Assembly (NCBI GenBank): GCA_963680875.1
Contig: OY804578.1
Location: forward strand, 1,364,001-1,428,000
DNA length: 64,000 nt
Direction of reading: 5' to 3'
Source: Bathymodiolus brooksi
Taxonomy: Eukaryota > Mollusca > Bivalvia > Mytilida > Modiolidae
Part shown: positions 53,833 to 63,893 of the stretch, one piece after another
Numbering within the stretch: the first letter of the stretch is position 1
How the letters are laid out: each line of letters opens with the position of its first letter
The notes under the pieces: model-generated
The model's database searches: none
The model's input: only the letters and a program-made list of their open reading frames with translations
Told to the model about the DNA's origin: nothing
Made by a program: the position numbers and the translations under genes

Positions 53833-54499
53833 TTAAAATTTATGATAAGCGGGACGACTTCAATTTTAAAATCATAAATTTTCCAAACATGTGCAGCAAT
53901 ATACCAGCTTCTCCTGCATATGGTGTTTACATCCCGCAATTGATTCGCTATGTAAGGGCCAGTAGCAATTATTCTGATTTCCTGAAACGTCATCTTCATC
54001 TGAGAAACAGGCTACTGGACCAGGGCTATAAAAAGATTCGCCTTATTCGATCTCTTAAAAAGTTGTCGAAATATATTCCGTATCTGCAGAAAAAATTATA
54101 AGCGATGCATTTTTACATAGTGAAAATGTATAAAGATAAGTCAAAAATGTCAAGGATAATTTTTTTTTGTGTCAATGTGTGACGTAAAAATATTTTTGAC
54201 ATTTACGTCACCGAATATGGTACTGCTTTGACAACTGTTTTACCTATTTTGTTCCTGTGTTTAAATACTGTTACAGTGACAGCCTGAACATTTGAACCGT
54301 AATGAGAGCGGGAGGTTTGGTGTCTTAAAATCTGATTTAACCCACCATTTCTTTAGAAATGCCTGTACCAAGTCAGGGTCATTACGGATTTCACAGTTTG
54401 ACGGTTGTTGACTGATTTTGTCTGTTTATATGATTATGAGTTTTGACTTTCCCTTTGTAAGATTGTTCGGAGTTCGGTAATTTTGTTATTACCCTTATT
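53833..54499 (+). pseudogene. Retroelement 3'-end fragment A (reverse-transcriptase C-terminus plus 3' UTR) inside the satellite
   Basis: From 53,833 the frame reads KIYDKRDDFNF, INFPNMCSNIPASPAYGVY, QLIRYVRASSNYSDFLKR and RLLDQGYKKIRLIRSLKK. This is the conserved C-terminal region of a reverse-transcriptase family that I recall from molluscs and amphioxus. A deletion of about 22 bp after RSLKK, relative to fragment B, shifts the frame and brings a stop at 54,101. A 3' UTR of about 400 bp follows and ends TTGTTATTACCCTTAT. It contains an inverted pair, GTGACGTAAA and TTTACGTCAC (about 54,179-54,213). The 5' part of the element is absent and satellite DNA adjoins both ends, so this is a truncated, dead copy. 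It is closely similar to 56,450-57,089. Confidence 0.8.
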
Positions 54500-54834
54500 T
54501 CTTCCATATTTTTCATATCTTATCACTATCTGACTTGCCTTTCTTCCATATTTTCCATATATTTTCTTCGGTATTTCCAAAATTTTTTCACTATTCAACT
54601 GTGTTTTCTTCCATATTTTCTATATTATTTCACAATTCAACCTACTTTTCTTCGATATTTTCCATATCATTTCACTATTTTCTTCAATATTTTCCATATC
54701 TTTTAACTATTTTCTGCCATATTTTAAATAGCATTTCACTATTCAACTGACTTTTTCCCCTATTTTCCATATCATTTCACTATTCAACTGACTTTTCTTC
54801 CATATTTTCCCTATCTTATTACTTTTCGACTTGC

Positions 54835-55010
54835 CTTTCTTCCATATTTTCCATATCATTTCACTATATTCTTCCATATTTTCAATATCTTTTCACTATA
54901 CATCTTCCTTTTCTTCCATATTTTTCCTATCTTATTACTATTCGACTTGCCTTTTTTCCATATTTTCCATATCATTTCACTATATTCTTCCATATTTTCC
55001 CTATCTTTTC
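54835..55010 (+). repeat. Short local duplication in the 42-bp satellite
   Basis: The segment reading TTGCCTTTCTTCCATATTTT then CATATCATTTCACTATATTC occurs at about 54,830 and again at about 54,946, an offset of 116 bp, with small differences. It shows the same mode of growth as the larger blocks on a smaller scale. Confidence 0.55.
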
Positions 55011-55275
55011 ACTATTTTCTTCTGTATTTTCCTTATCATTTCACTATTCAGGCTACTTTTTTTCAGTATTTTCCAAATTATTTCAATATTCAATTTATCT
55101 TTCTTCCATATTGTAAATATGTTTTCACTGTTCAACTTACTTTTCTTCGGTATTTTCCATATCATTTTCGCATTTCAACTTGGGTTTCTTCCATATTTTT
55201 CACATCTTTTCACTATTTTCTTCTGTATTTTCCAAATTTTCCATATCATTTCACATTTCAACTTTTTTTCCATAT

Positions 55276-55460
55276 TTTCCAGTCATCTGCCCCTTCCCCA
55301 CCATTTTATTTCCATTATCCGTGTCCTATAACCTTATTATTTTCTACGAACTAGCCCTTTCACTGGTTATCTGCCGCTTCCCCGCCATTTTATTTTCATT
55401 GTTACATTATTTATTTCAATAATTACATTTCTTACAAAAGTTTGCCACCATTTTATTTAC
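55276..55460 (+). repeat. 84-bp module plus tail, instance 3
   Basis: Starts CCAGTCATCTGCCCCTTCCC and includes a complete module and the GTTTGCCACCATTTTATTTACC tail end, flanked by satellite units on both sides. Confidence 0.85.
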
Positions 55461-55811
55461 CAAATCTTTCCACTATTCAACTTACCTTTCTTCCATATTT
55501 TCCAAATCTTTTCACTATTTTCTTCCGTATTTTTCATATCTTTTCCGTGTTTTCTTCCATATTTTCCAAATGATTTCAATATTCAACTGACTTTTCTTCC
55601 ATATTTTCCATATATTTTCACTATTCAACCTGTTTTTCTTCCATACTTTCCAAATCTTATCACTATTCAACTTTCTTTTTTTCCATATTTTTCATATCTT
55701 ATCACTATTTGACTTGCCTTTCTTCAAAATTTTTTACATCTTTTAGCTATTCTCTTCTGTATTTTCCAAATTTTCCATATCATTTCACATTTCAACTTAC
55801 TTTTTTTCCAT

Positions 55812-56000
55812 ATTTTCCAGTCATCTGCCCCTTCCCCACCATTTTATTTTCATTATCCGTGTCCTATAACCTTATTATTTTCTACGAACTAGCCCTTTTA
55901 CTGATTATCTGCCCCCACCCCTCCATTTTATTTTCATAATTACATTATTTATTTCAATAATTACACATCTTACAAAAATTTGCCACCATTTTATTTACCA
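55812..56000 (+). repeat. 84-bp module plus tail, instance 4
   Basis: Same organisation as instance 3 and only about 0.35 kb after it. Both are preceded by TCTGTATTTTCCAAATTTTCC and followed by CAAATCTTTCCACTATTCAAC. Confidence 0.85.
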
Positions 56001-56449
56001 AATCTTTCCACTATTCAACTTCAATTTCTTCCATATTTTCCAAAACTTTTCACTATTTTCTTCCGTATTTTTCATATCTGTTCCATGTTTTCTTCCATAT
56101 TTTCAAAATCATTTCAATATTCAACTGACTTTTCCTCCATATTTTCCATATCTTTTCACTATTCAACCTGTTTTTCTTCCATACTTTCCAAATCTTATTA
56201 CTATTCAACTTTCTTTTCTTCCATATTTTTCATATCTTATCACTATTTGACTTGCCTTTCTTCCATATTTTCCATATGTTTTCACTATTAACTTCTGTAT
56301 TTTCAAAATCTTTTCACTATTCAACTGACATTTCTTCCATATTTTCTATATCATTTCACTATTTTCTTCCATATCTTTTAACTATTTTCTGTCATATTTT
56401 TAATATCATTTCACTATTCAACTGACTTTTCTTCCATATTTTCAATATC

Positions 56450-57089
56450 TTTTCCAAACATGTGCAGCAATATACCAGCTTCCCCTGCATATGGTGTTTA
56501 CATCTCGCAATTGATTCGCTATGTAAAGGCCAGTAGCAATTATTCTGATTTCCTGAAACGTCATCTTCATCTGAGAAACAGGCTACTGGACCAGGGCTAT
56601 AAAAAGATTCGCCTTATTCGATCTCTTAATAAGTTTATATTCCGATACCAATATCTTGTCGAACTATATTCCGTCTCTGCAGAAAAAATTATAAGCGATG
56701 CATTTTTATATAGTGAAAATGTATAAAGATAAGTCAAAAATGTAAAGGATAATTTTTTTTGTCAATGTGTGATGTAAAAATATTCTTGACATTTACGTCA
56801 CCGAATATGGTACTGCTTTGACAACTGTTTTACCTATTTTGTTCCTGTGTTTAAATACTGTTACAGTGACAGCCTGAACATTTGAACCGTAATGAGAGCG
56901 GGGGGTTTGGCGCCTTAAAATCTGATTTAACCCACCATTTCTTTAGAAATGCCTGTACCAAGTCAGGTTCATTACGGTTTTCACAGTTTTCCGGTTGTTG
57001 ACTGATTTTGTCTGTTTATATAATTATGAGTTTTGACTTTCCCTTTGTAAGATTGTTCGGAGTTCGGTAATTTTGTTATTACCCTTATT
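56450..57089 (+). pseudogene. Retroelement 3'-end fragment B (reverse-transcriptase C-terminus plus 3' UTR) inside the satellite
   Basis: The open stretch from ATG 56,460 to 56,726 reads MCSNIPASPAYGVYISQLIR, VKASSNYSDFLKRHLHLR, RLLDQGYKKIRLIRSLNKF and YLVELYSVSAEKIISDAF, then stops. This is the intact C-terminus of the same protein as fragment A, including the stretch that A has lost. The junction with satellite falls in TTTTCCAAA, a string present in both satellite and element. The element side begins about 50 bp further 3' than in fragment A. The 3' UTR again ends TTATTACCCTTAT, here joined to CACTATTCAAC. There is no start region or catalytic domain, so it is a non-functional fragment. 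Confidence 0.82.
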
Positions 57090-57504
57090 CACTATTCAAC
57101 TTATTTTTCTCCCATACTTTCCAAATCTAATCACTATTCAACTTACTTTTCTGCTATATTTTCCATATCTTATTACTATTCGACTTGCCTTTCTTCCATA
57201 TTTTCCATATAACTTCACTATATTCTTCCATATTTTCCCTATCCTTTCACTATTTTCTTCTGTATTTTCCTTATCATTTCACTATTCAACCTGCTTTTCT
57301 TCAGTATTTTCCAAATCATTTCACTATTCAATTTATCTTTCTTCCATATTGTCCATATTTTTTCACTATTTAACTTACTTTTCTTCTGTATTTTCCATAT
57401 TTGTTCACTTTTCAACTTACTTTTCTTCCGTATTTTCCATATCATTTCACATTTCAACTTGTGTTTCTTCCATATTTTCCATATCATTTTCACATTTCAA
57501 CTTG

Positions 57505-58391
57505 CAGTGGCGTAGCTTTTATTGAGGCAATGAGGCAACTGCCTCACTAGATATTTTTGCAGAAAAAAATTTAATGTGATTAATATTATAAAAGTTGATT
57601 CAAATAGGAGAAATAAAAACCTTTGTCAAAGTTTGTAATACAAATATATTCTACATCATTAATTGAAATCGTTTACGGAAACTTTTGGCTCCCTCATGTT
57701 ACATAATTTAGCATAGTTTGTTGCCGTGTGCCAAAGTTTGAAAGTGAAAATGGAAAAGTTCCTAATTAAAAAAAGGAAGACTACAGAGTTCACGGACACT
57801 AGGACAGTACCAGGTAAAATTAAACAAGTCTACATTGGGTTACCTCATAATAGCATTCGAGTCAGACGACAGTCGACAATCATGACTCTGCCATGAATAA
57901 AAAAAACCCATTATCAATAATCAGTCAACAAATTAGGAAGCTGATACCAGGGACGGCCCTAGAATTTTTCAAACAGGAAGGCGCGCTACAATTTTGTTCT
58001 TCATATATTTGAGAAAACTATTATCAAACGGGGGGGACACGCCCGGTGAGCCGGGCTTAAATCCGCTTTTAGATGCAAGCTTATTTTATCTTCTCGGTTT
58101 TTGTCTTCGATTGCAGATATAGATTCTATCTGAAACTCGGAAAGAAGCTTCTTGTAGCCACTCCCAAGGTTCTGAAATAAATTCACAAACACAGTCATTT
58201 GACGCATATCGAAATAGTTTTCTGCGTGTTATTTCAGTTATCATTGCAAACATAAAATATCCATTTAAACTCGGGAAAATGCGTTTCAATCGGCCATTTG
58301 TTTTTTAATTTCGGACCCCACCTAGCCTGTTTTCGCCTCGCTACGCTCGGCGAATTGCCTCACTAGAAAAAAGATCCAAGCTAAGCCACTG
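57505..58391. mobile_element. hAT-like DNA transposon relic, 887 bp, with 5-bp target duplication
   Basis: The left end is CAGTGGCGTAGCTTTTATTG and the right end is CAAGCTAAGCCACTG, so the termini form inverted repeats sharing CAGTGGC(G/T)TAGCTT. Near each end a subterminal GCCTCACTAGA motif occurs (57,541 and 58,356). ACTTG flanks both sides (57,500-57,504 and 58,392-58,396), and removing the element plus one ACTTG restores the satellite string TTTCAACTTGGGTTTCTTCC, which is present uninterrupted at about 45,874, 46,728 and 60,086. The insertion is therefore unambiguous. CAGTGGCGTAGC termini are characteristic of hAT elements. The interior has only a fragment of a possible transposase. A GC-rich patch at about 58,029 (GGGGGGGACACGCCCGG) may be a nested relic. 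Confidence 0.88.
57750..57896 (+). pseudogene. Possible transposase N-terminal remnant
   Basis: A 48-residue open frame begins MEKFLIKKRKTTEF, contains TVPGKIKQVYIGLP and stops at TGA 57,894-57,896. Short N-termini of the form M-(E/D)-K-F-L-hydrophobic-K-basic are common in hAT-type transposases and related domesticated proteins, which fits the element's termini. No zinc finger, catalytic core or dimerisation domain follows; the remaining 500 bp are too short and non-coding. I treat it as the stub of a transposase left in a non-autonomous copy. Confidence 0.4.
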
Positions 58392-58493
58392 ACTTGGGTT
58401 TCTTCCATATTTTTCACATCTTTTCACTATTTTCGTCTGTATTTTCTAAATTTTCCATATCATTTCACATTTCAACTTACATTTTTTCCATAT

Positions 58494-58676
58494 TTTCCAG
58501 TCATCTGCCCCTTCCCCGCCATTTTATTTTCATTATTCGTGTCCTATAACCTTATTATTTTCTATGAACAAGCCCTTTCACTGGTTATCTGCCCCTTCCC
58601 CGCCATTTTCCTTTCATAATTACATTATTTATTTCAATAATTACATTTCTTACAAAGGTTTGCCACCATTTTATCT
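58494..58676 (+). repeat. 84-bp module plus tail, instance 5
   Basis: Begins CCAGTCATCTGCCCCTTCCC and ends with the TACAAAGGTTTGCCACCATT tail. It lies about 100 bp after the hAT-like element. Confidence 0.85.
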
Positions 58677-60190
58677 TTCCTCTATTAAGCTTACCTTCCT
58701 TCCATATTTTCCAAATCTTTCCACTCTTAAACTTACCTTCCTTCCATATTTTCCAAATCTTTTCACTATTTTCTTCCATATTTTTCATATCTTTTCCGTC
58801 TTTTCTTCCATATTTTCCAAATCATTTCAATATTAAAGTAACTTTTCTTCCATATTTTCCATATCTTTTCACTATTCAACTTATCTTTCTTCAATACTTT
58901 CCAAATCTTATCACTATTCAACTTTCTTTTCTTCCATATTTTCCATATCTTGTCACTATTTTCTTCTGTATTTTCCATATCTTTTCACTATTTTCTTCTG
59001 TATTTTCCATATCTTTTCACTATTCAACTTATCTTTCTTCAATACTTTCCAAATCTTATCACTATTCAACTTTCTTTTCTTCCATATTTTCCATATCTTT
59101 TCACTATTTTCTTCTGTATTTTCCATATCTTTTCACTATTTTCTTCTGTATTTTTCATATCTTTTCACTATTCAACTTATTTTTCTTCCATATTTTTCAA
59201 ATCTTATCACTATTCGACTTGCCTTTCTTTCATATTTTCCGATTCTTTTCACTATTTTTTTCCGTATTTTTCATATATCTTTTCTGTCTTTTTTTCCATA
59301 TTTTCCATATCTTTTCACTATTCAACTTATTTTTCTTCCATACTTTCCAAATCTTATCACTATTCAACTTTCTTTTTCTTCCATATTTTTCATATCTTAT
59401 CACTGTTCGACTTGCCTTTCTTCCATATTTTCAATATATTTTCACTATTCAACTGACTTTTCTTCCATATTTTCCATATCATTTCACAATTCAACCAACT
59501 TTTCTTCCATATTTTCCATATCTTTTAACTATTTTCTGCCATATTTTCCATAGCATATCACATTTCAACTTACTTTTCTTCCATATTTTTCACATCATTT
59601 CACTATTCAATTTACCTTTCTTCTGTATTTTCCCTATCTTTTCACTATTTTCTTCCTTATTTTTAATATCTTTTCCGTCTTTTCTTCTATATTTTTCATA
59701 TCTTTTTACTATGCAACTTGCCTTTCTTCCATATTTTTCATATCTTTTCACTATTCCACTTACTTTTCTTCCATATTTTCCCTAGCTTATCACTATTCAA
59801 CATAGCTTTCTTCTATATTTTCCCTCTCTTTTTACTATTTCTTCCATATTTTCCATATCATTTTACTATTCGACTTACTTTTCTTACATAATTTTCGCAT
59901 CTTTTCACAATTTTCTTCTGTATTTTCCATAGCATTTCTCTATTCAATTTCATCATTCAATTGATCTTTCTTCCATATTGTCCATATTTTTTTCACTATT
60001 CAACATACTTTTCTTCCGGATTTTTCATATCATTACAGATTTCAACTTGTGTTTCTTCCATATTTTCCATATCATTTTCACATTTCAACTTGGGTTTCTT
60101 CCATATTTTTCACCTCTTTTTACTATTTTCTTCTGTATTTTCCAAATTTTCCATATCATTTCACATTTCAACTTACTTTTTTTCCATATT

Positions 60191-60325
60191 TTCCAGTCAT
60201 CTGCCCCTTCCCCACCATTTTATTTTCATTATCCGTGTCCTATAACCTTATTATTTTATTTTCATAATTACATTATTTATTTCAATAATTACATTTCTTA
60301 CAAAAGTTTGTGCCATTTATTTTCC
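60191..60325 (+). repeat. 84-bp module plus tail, instance 6 (internally deleted)
   Basis: After CCTATAACCTTATTATTTT the sequence jumps straight to ATTTTCATAATTACATT, so most of the second half of the module is missing while the tail remains. Confidence 0.8.
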
Positions 60326-60413
60326 AAATCTTTCCACTATTCAACTTACCTTTCTTCAATATTTTCCAAATCTTTTCACTATTTTCTTCCGTATTTTTCA
60401 TATCTTTTCCATC

Positions 60414-61027
60414 TTTTCTTCCATATTTTCCAAATCATTTCAATATTCAAATGACTTTTATTCCATATAACTTATTTTTCTTCCATACTTTCCAAATCTT
60501 ATCACTATTCAACTTTCTTTTCTTCCATATTTTTCCATATCTTATCACTGTTCGACTTGCCTTTCTTCCATATTTTCCATATCTTTTCACTATTTACTTC
60601 TGTATTTTCCAAATCTTTTAACAATTCAACCTACTTTTCTTCGATATTTTCCAGATTATTTCACTATTTTCTTCCATATTTTCCATATCTTTTAACTATT
60701 TTCTTCCATATTTTCCATAGCATTTCACATTTCAACTTACTTTTCTTCCATATTTTCCATGTCATTTCACTATTCAACTTATTTTTTTTGCATACTTTCC
60801 AAATCTTATCACTATTCAACTTACTTTTCTTCCAAATTTTCTTAATACTATTCGACTTGCCTTTCTTCTGTATTTTCCATAGCATTTCACTATTCAATTT
60901 ACCTTTCGTCCCTATTTTCCATATCATTACACTATTCAACTGACTTTTCTTCTATATTTCCCATATCTTTTCACTATTCAGCTTATTTTTCTTCCATACT
61001 TTCCAAATCTTATCACTATTCAACTTT
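60414..61027 (+). repeat. About 614-bp tandem duplication, copy 1
   Basis: The segment from TTCTTCCATATTTTCCAAATC through the marker CAAATGACTTTTATTCC to about 61,027 recurs immediately after it. The offset is 615 bp at the marker and 614 bp from about 60,540 onward, because copy 1 has one extra T in CATATTTTTCC. Confidence 0.85.
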
Positions 61028-61641
61028 CTTTTCTTCCATATTTTCCAAATCATTTCAATATTCAAATGACTTTTATTCCATATAACTTATTTTTCTTCCA
61101 TACTTTCCAAATCTTATCACTATTCAACTTTCTTTTCTTCCATATTTTCCATATCTTATCACTGTTCGACTTGCCTTTCTTCCATATTTTCCATATCTTT
61201 TCACTATTTACTTCTGTATTTTCCAAATCTTTTAACAATTCAACCTACTTTTCTTCGATATTTTCCAGATTATTTCACTATTTTCTTCCATATTTTCCAT
61301 ATCTTTTAACTATTTTCTTCCATATTTTCCATAGCATTTCACATTTCAACTTACTTTTCTTCCATATTTTCCATGTCATTTCACTATTCAACTTATTTTT
61401 TTTGCATACTTTCCAAATCTTATCACTATTCAACTTACTTTTCTTCCAAATTTTCTTAATACTATTCGACTTGCCTTTCTTCTGTATTTTCCATAGCATT
61501 TCACTATTCAATTTACCTTTCGTCCCTATTTTCCATATCATTACACTATTCAACTGACTTTTCTTCTATATTTCCCATATCTTTTCACTATTCAGCTTAT
61601 TTTTCTTCCATACTTTCCAAATCTTATCACTATTCAACTTT
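61028..61641 (+). repeat. About 614-bp tandem duplication, copy 2
   Basis: Partner of 60414-61027. Corresponding translations in both strands are identical over more than 90 codons, which indicates a recent duplication. Confidence 0.85.
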
Positions 61642-62473
61642 CTTTTCTTCCATATTTTTCATATCTTATCACTATTCGACTTGCCTTTCTTCCATATTTT
61701 CCATATCTTTTCACTATTTTCATCTGTATTTTCCAAATCTTTTCACAATTCAACCTACTTTTCTTCGATAATTTCCATATCATTTCACTATTTTCTTACA
61801 TATATTCCTTACCTTTTAATTATTTTCTGCCATATGTTCCATAGCATTTCACATTTCAACTTACTTTTCTTCTATATTTTTCACACTATTTCCCTATTCA
61901 ACTTGCCTTTCTTCTGTATTTTCAATATCTTTATACTGTTTTCTTCCGTATTTTCATATCTTTTCCGTTTTTCTTCCATGTTTTTCATATCTTTTGACTA
62001 TTCAACTTGCCTTTATTCCATATTTTCATATCTTTTCACTAATTCGACTTTCTTTTCTTCCATAATTTTCGCATCTTTTCACAATTTTCTTCTGTATTTT
62101 CCATATCCTTTCACTATTCAATTTACCTTTCTTCCTTATTTTCTATAGCATTTCACTAATCAACTTACTTTTCTTCCATATTTTCCATTTCATTTCACTA
62201 TTCAACTTATTTTTTTTTGCATACTTTCCAAATCTTATCACTATTCAACTTACTTTTCTTCCATATTTCCTTAATACTATTCGACTTGCCTTTCTACCGT
62301 ATTTTCCATATCATTTCACATTTCAAATTGGGTTACTTCCATATTTTCCATATTATTTTCACATTTCAACTTGGTTTCTTCCATAATTTTCATATCTTTG
62401 CACTATTTTCTTCTGTATTTTCCAGAATTTTCCATATCATTTCACATTTCGACTTACTTTGTTTTCATATTTT

Positions 62474-62575
62474 CCAGTTATCTGCCCTTTCCCCGCCATT
62501 TTATTTTCATAATTACATTATTTATTTCAATATTTACATTTCTTACAAAAGTTTGCCACCATTTTATTTTACAAA
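62474..62575 (+). repeat. Module tail, instance 7 (module lost)
   Basis: CCAGTTATCTGCCCTTTCCCC is followed directly by GCCATTTTATTTTCATAATTAC and the usual GTTTGCCACCATTTTATTTT end. The ATTATCC to GGTTATC part of the 84-bp module is absent. The satellite ends about 20 bp later. Confidence 0.8.
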
Positions 62576-62594
62576 TCCTTTCATTATTTTTTTC

Positions 62595-63360
62595 AGCAAC
62601 AAGACCCGTACACATAACTTTTGGCAGTCACTTAGCAAAAAGACCAGTGCAAATAACGTTAACACTCACTTAGCAACAAGATCAATACAAATAACGTTTA
62701 CAGTCACTTAGCAACAAGACCAATACAAATAACGTTAACAGTCACTCAGCCACTTGCCCAGTACAAATAACGTTAACAGTCACTTAGCCACTTGCCCAGT
62801 ACAAATAACGTTAACAGTCACTTAGACACTTGCCCAGTACAAATAATGTTAACAGTCACTTAGCCACTTGCCCAGTACAAAAAAACGTTAGCAGTCACTT
62901 AGCCACCATACCAGTGCAAATAACGTTAACAGTCACTTAGCCACTTGCCCAGTACAAATAATGTTAACAGTCACTTAGCCACTTGCCCAGTGCAAAAAAC
63001 GTTAGCAGGCACTTAGCCACCATACCAGTGCAAATGACGTTAACAGTCACTTAGCAACAAGACCAGTACATATAATGTTAACAGTCACTTAGCCACTTGC
63101 CCAGTACAAATAACGTTAACAGTCACTTAGCCACAATACCAGTGAAAATGACGTTAACAGTCAGCTAAGACCCGTACAAATAATGGACGCACTCACTTAG
63201 CCACTTGTTCAGTACAAATGACGTTAACATTCACTTAACAACAAGACCAGTGAAAATAACGTAACAGTCACTTAGCAACAATACCAGTGCAAATAACGTT
63301 AACAGTCACTTAGCAACAAGACCAGCACAGATAACGTTAACTGTCACTTAGCAACATGAC
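62595..63360 (-). repeat. 38-bp satellite array III, inverted relative to arrays I and II
   Basis: About 20 copies of the reverse complement of the 38-bp unit (AACAGTCACTTAGCCACTTG, CCCAGTACAAATAACG). Both subtypes are present, with AGCAACAAGACCAGT and AGCCACTTGCCCAGT. Several units are irregular, for example CAGTACAAAAAAACGTTAGC near 62,870 and a short unit near 63,165. It starts directly at the end of the 42-bp satellite domain. Confidence 0.95.
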
Positions 63361-63566
63361 TAGCTAAAGATTTATAATAAGGTTCCATGAGCACTAATAT
63401 ATCATTTTCAAGGACCATCCTGTTGTCGAAGAATATGCCTAATTATATGATCAATATATTGTCATTGCAATTTGAGTGCAGGAAAGTGCAATAAATGACA
63501 AACCTGGTAATTCCCCATTGATATTTACTCCGAAACTAATAAATCCAGAACAGGACGAGTACCACA
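63361..63566. other. Low-copy spacer after array III
   Basis: Non-repetitive AT-rich DNA with no gene recognised. Confidence 0.5.
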
Positions 63567-63714
63567 TCAAATTCGGTCATTACAGTGAGTGAGATCAACT
63601 CCCGTCATTGTAATCGGATATGGTAATTGAATTCAAATCCAGTCATTGTAGTAAAATCTGGTATGTGTAGTCAAACACGATCCTTTCAGTCAATATCGGC
63701 CATTGTAGAAATGT
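63567..63714 (+). repeat. Degenerate 20-bp repeat, block 1
   Basis: Diverged copies of a unit like GTCATTGTAGTCAAATCCG, for example at about 63,575, 63,604, 63,642 and 63,708. The period is close to 20 bp but irregular. Confidence 0.6.
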
Positions 63715-63893
63715 TTGCATATACTAAAGGAGCAATCTGGAGTCGTAAGTCGAAGATGAACCGTCTACTCAAGACAATGATTTACAAAACACTACACAGA
63801 AAACTAATGATTGAGCAACACGAATCCTATTTAAACCCGGTGGTAAGTTCATGTGCTCCGGAAGGGTAGGCAGTTCCTGTTCCACTATTGGTA
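63715..63893. other. Low-copy segment splitting the 20-bp repeat
   Basis: Non-repetitive DNA between two blocks of the 20-bp repeat. An open frame of 80 codons spans 63,627-63,869, but half of it lies in the repeat and nothing in it is recognisable. Confidence 0.4.

Larger units (their letters stand above)
44612..62594 (+). repeat. 42-bp satellite domain with essentially no G on the + strand
   Basis: The dominant unit is 42 bp and reads CTTTTCTTCCATATTTTCC, then ATATCTTTTCACTATTCAAC, then TTA. A common 32-bp derivative lacks about ten bases so that CACTATT runs straight into TTCTTC. The consensus contains no G on this strand. Because 42 is a multiple of three and no stop is present in any forward frame, open frames of 60-330 codons appear throughout, encoding repeats such as FHIFHIFSLFN, SSIFSISFHYST and LPYFPYLFTIQL. 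The reverse strand gives KIWKIWKK. None has non-repetitive sequence, and frames switch wherever 32-bp units occur, so I do not call genes. Insertions are listed separately. Confidence 0.93.

Noticed and set aside
58001..58289. Reverse-strand frames of 67-68 codons in the hAT-like element
   Set aside because: They overlap each other in different frames and contain no transposase motif that I can identify.
57948..58320. A separate nested transposon starting CAGGGACGGCCCTAG inside the hAT-like element
   Set aside because: The left motif looks like a transposon end, but no matching right end or target duplication could be found.
63627..63869. 80-codon open frame near the window end
   Set aside because: Half of it lies in the degenerate 20-bp repeat, and no family resemblance is visible.
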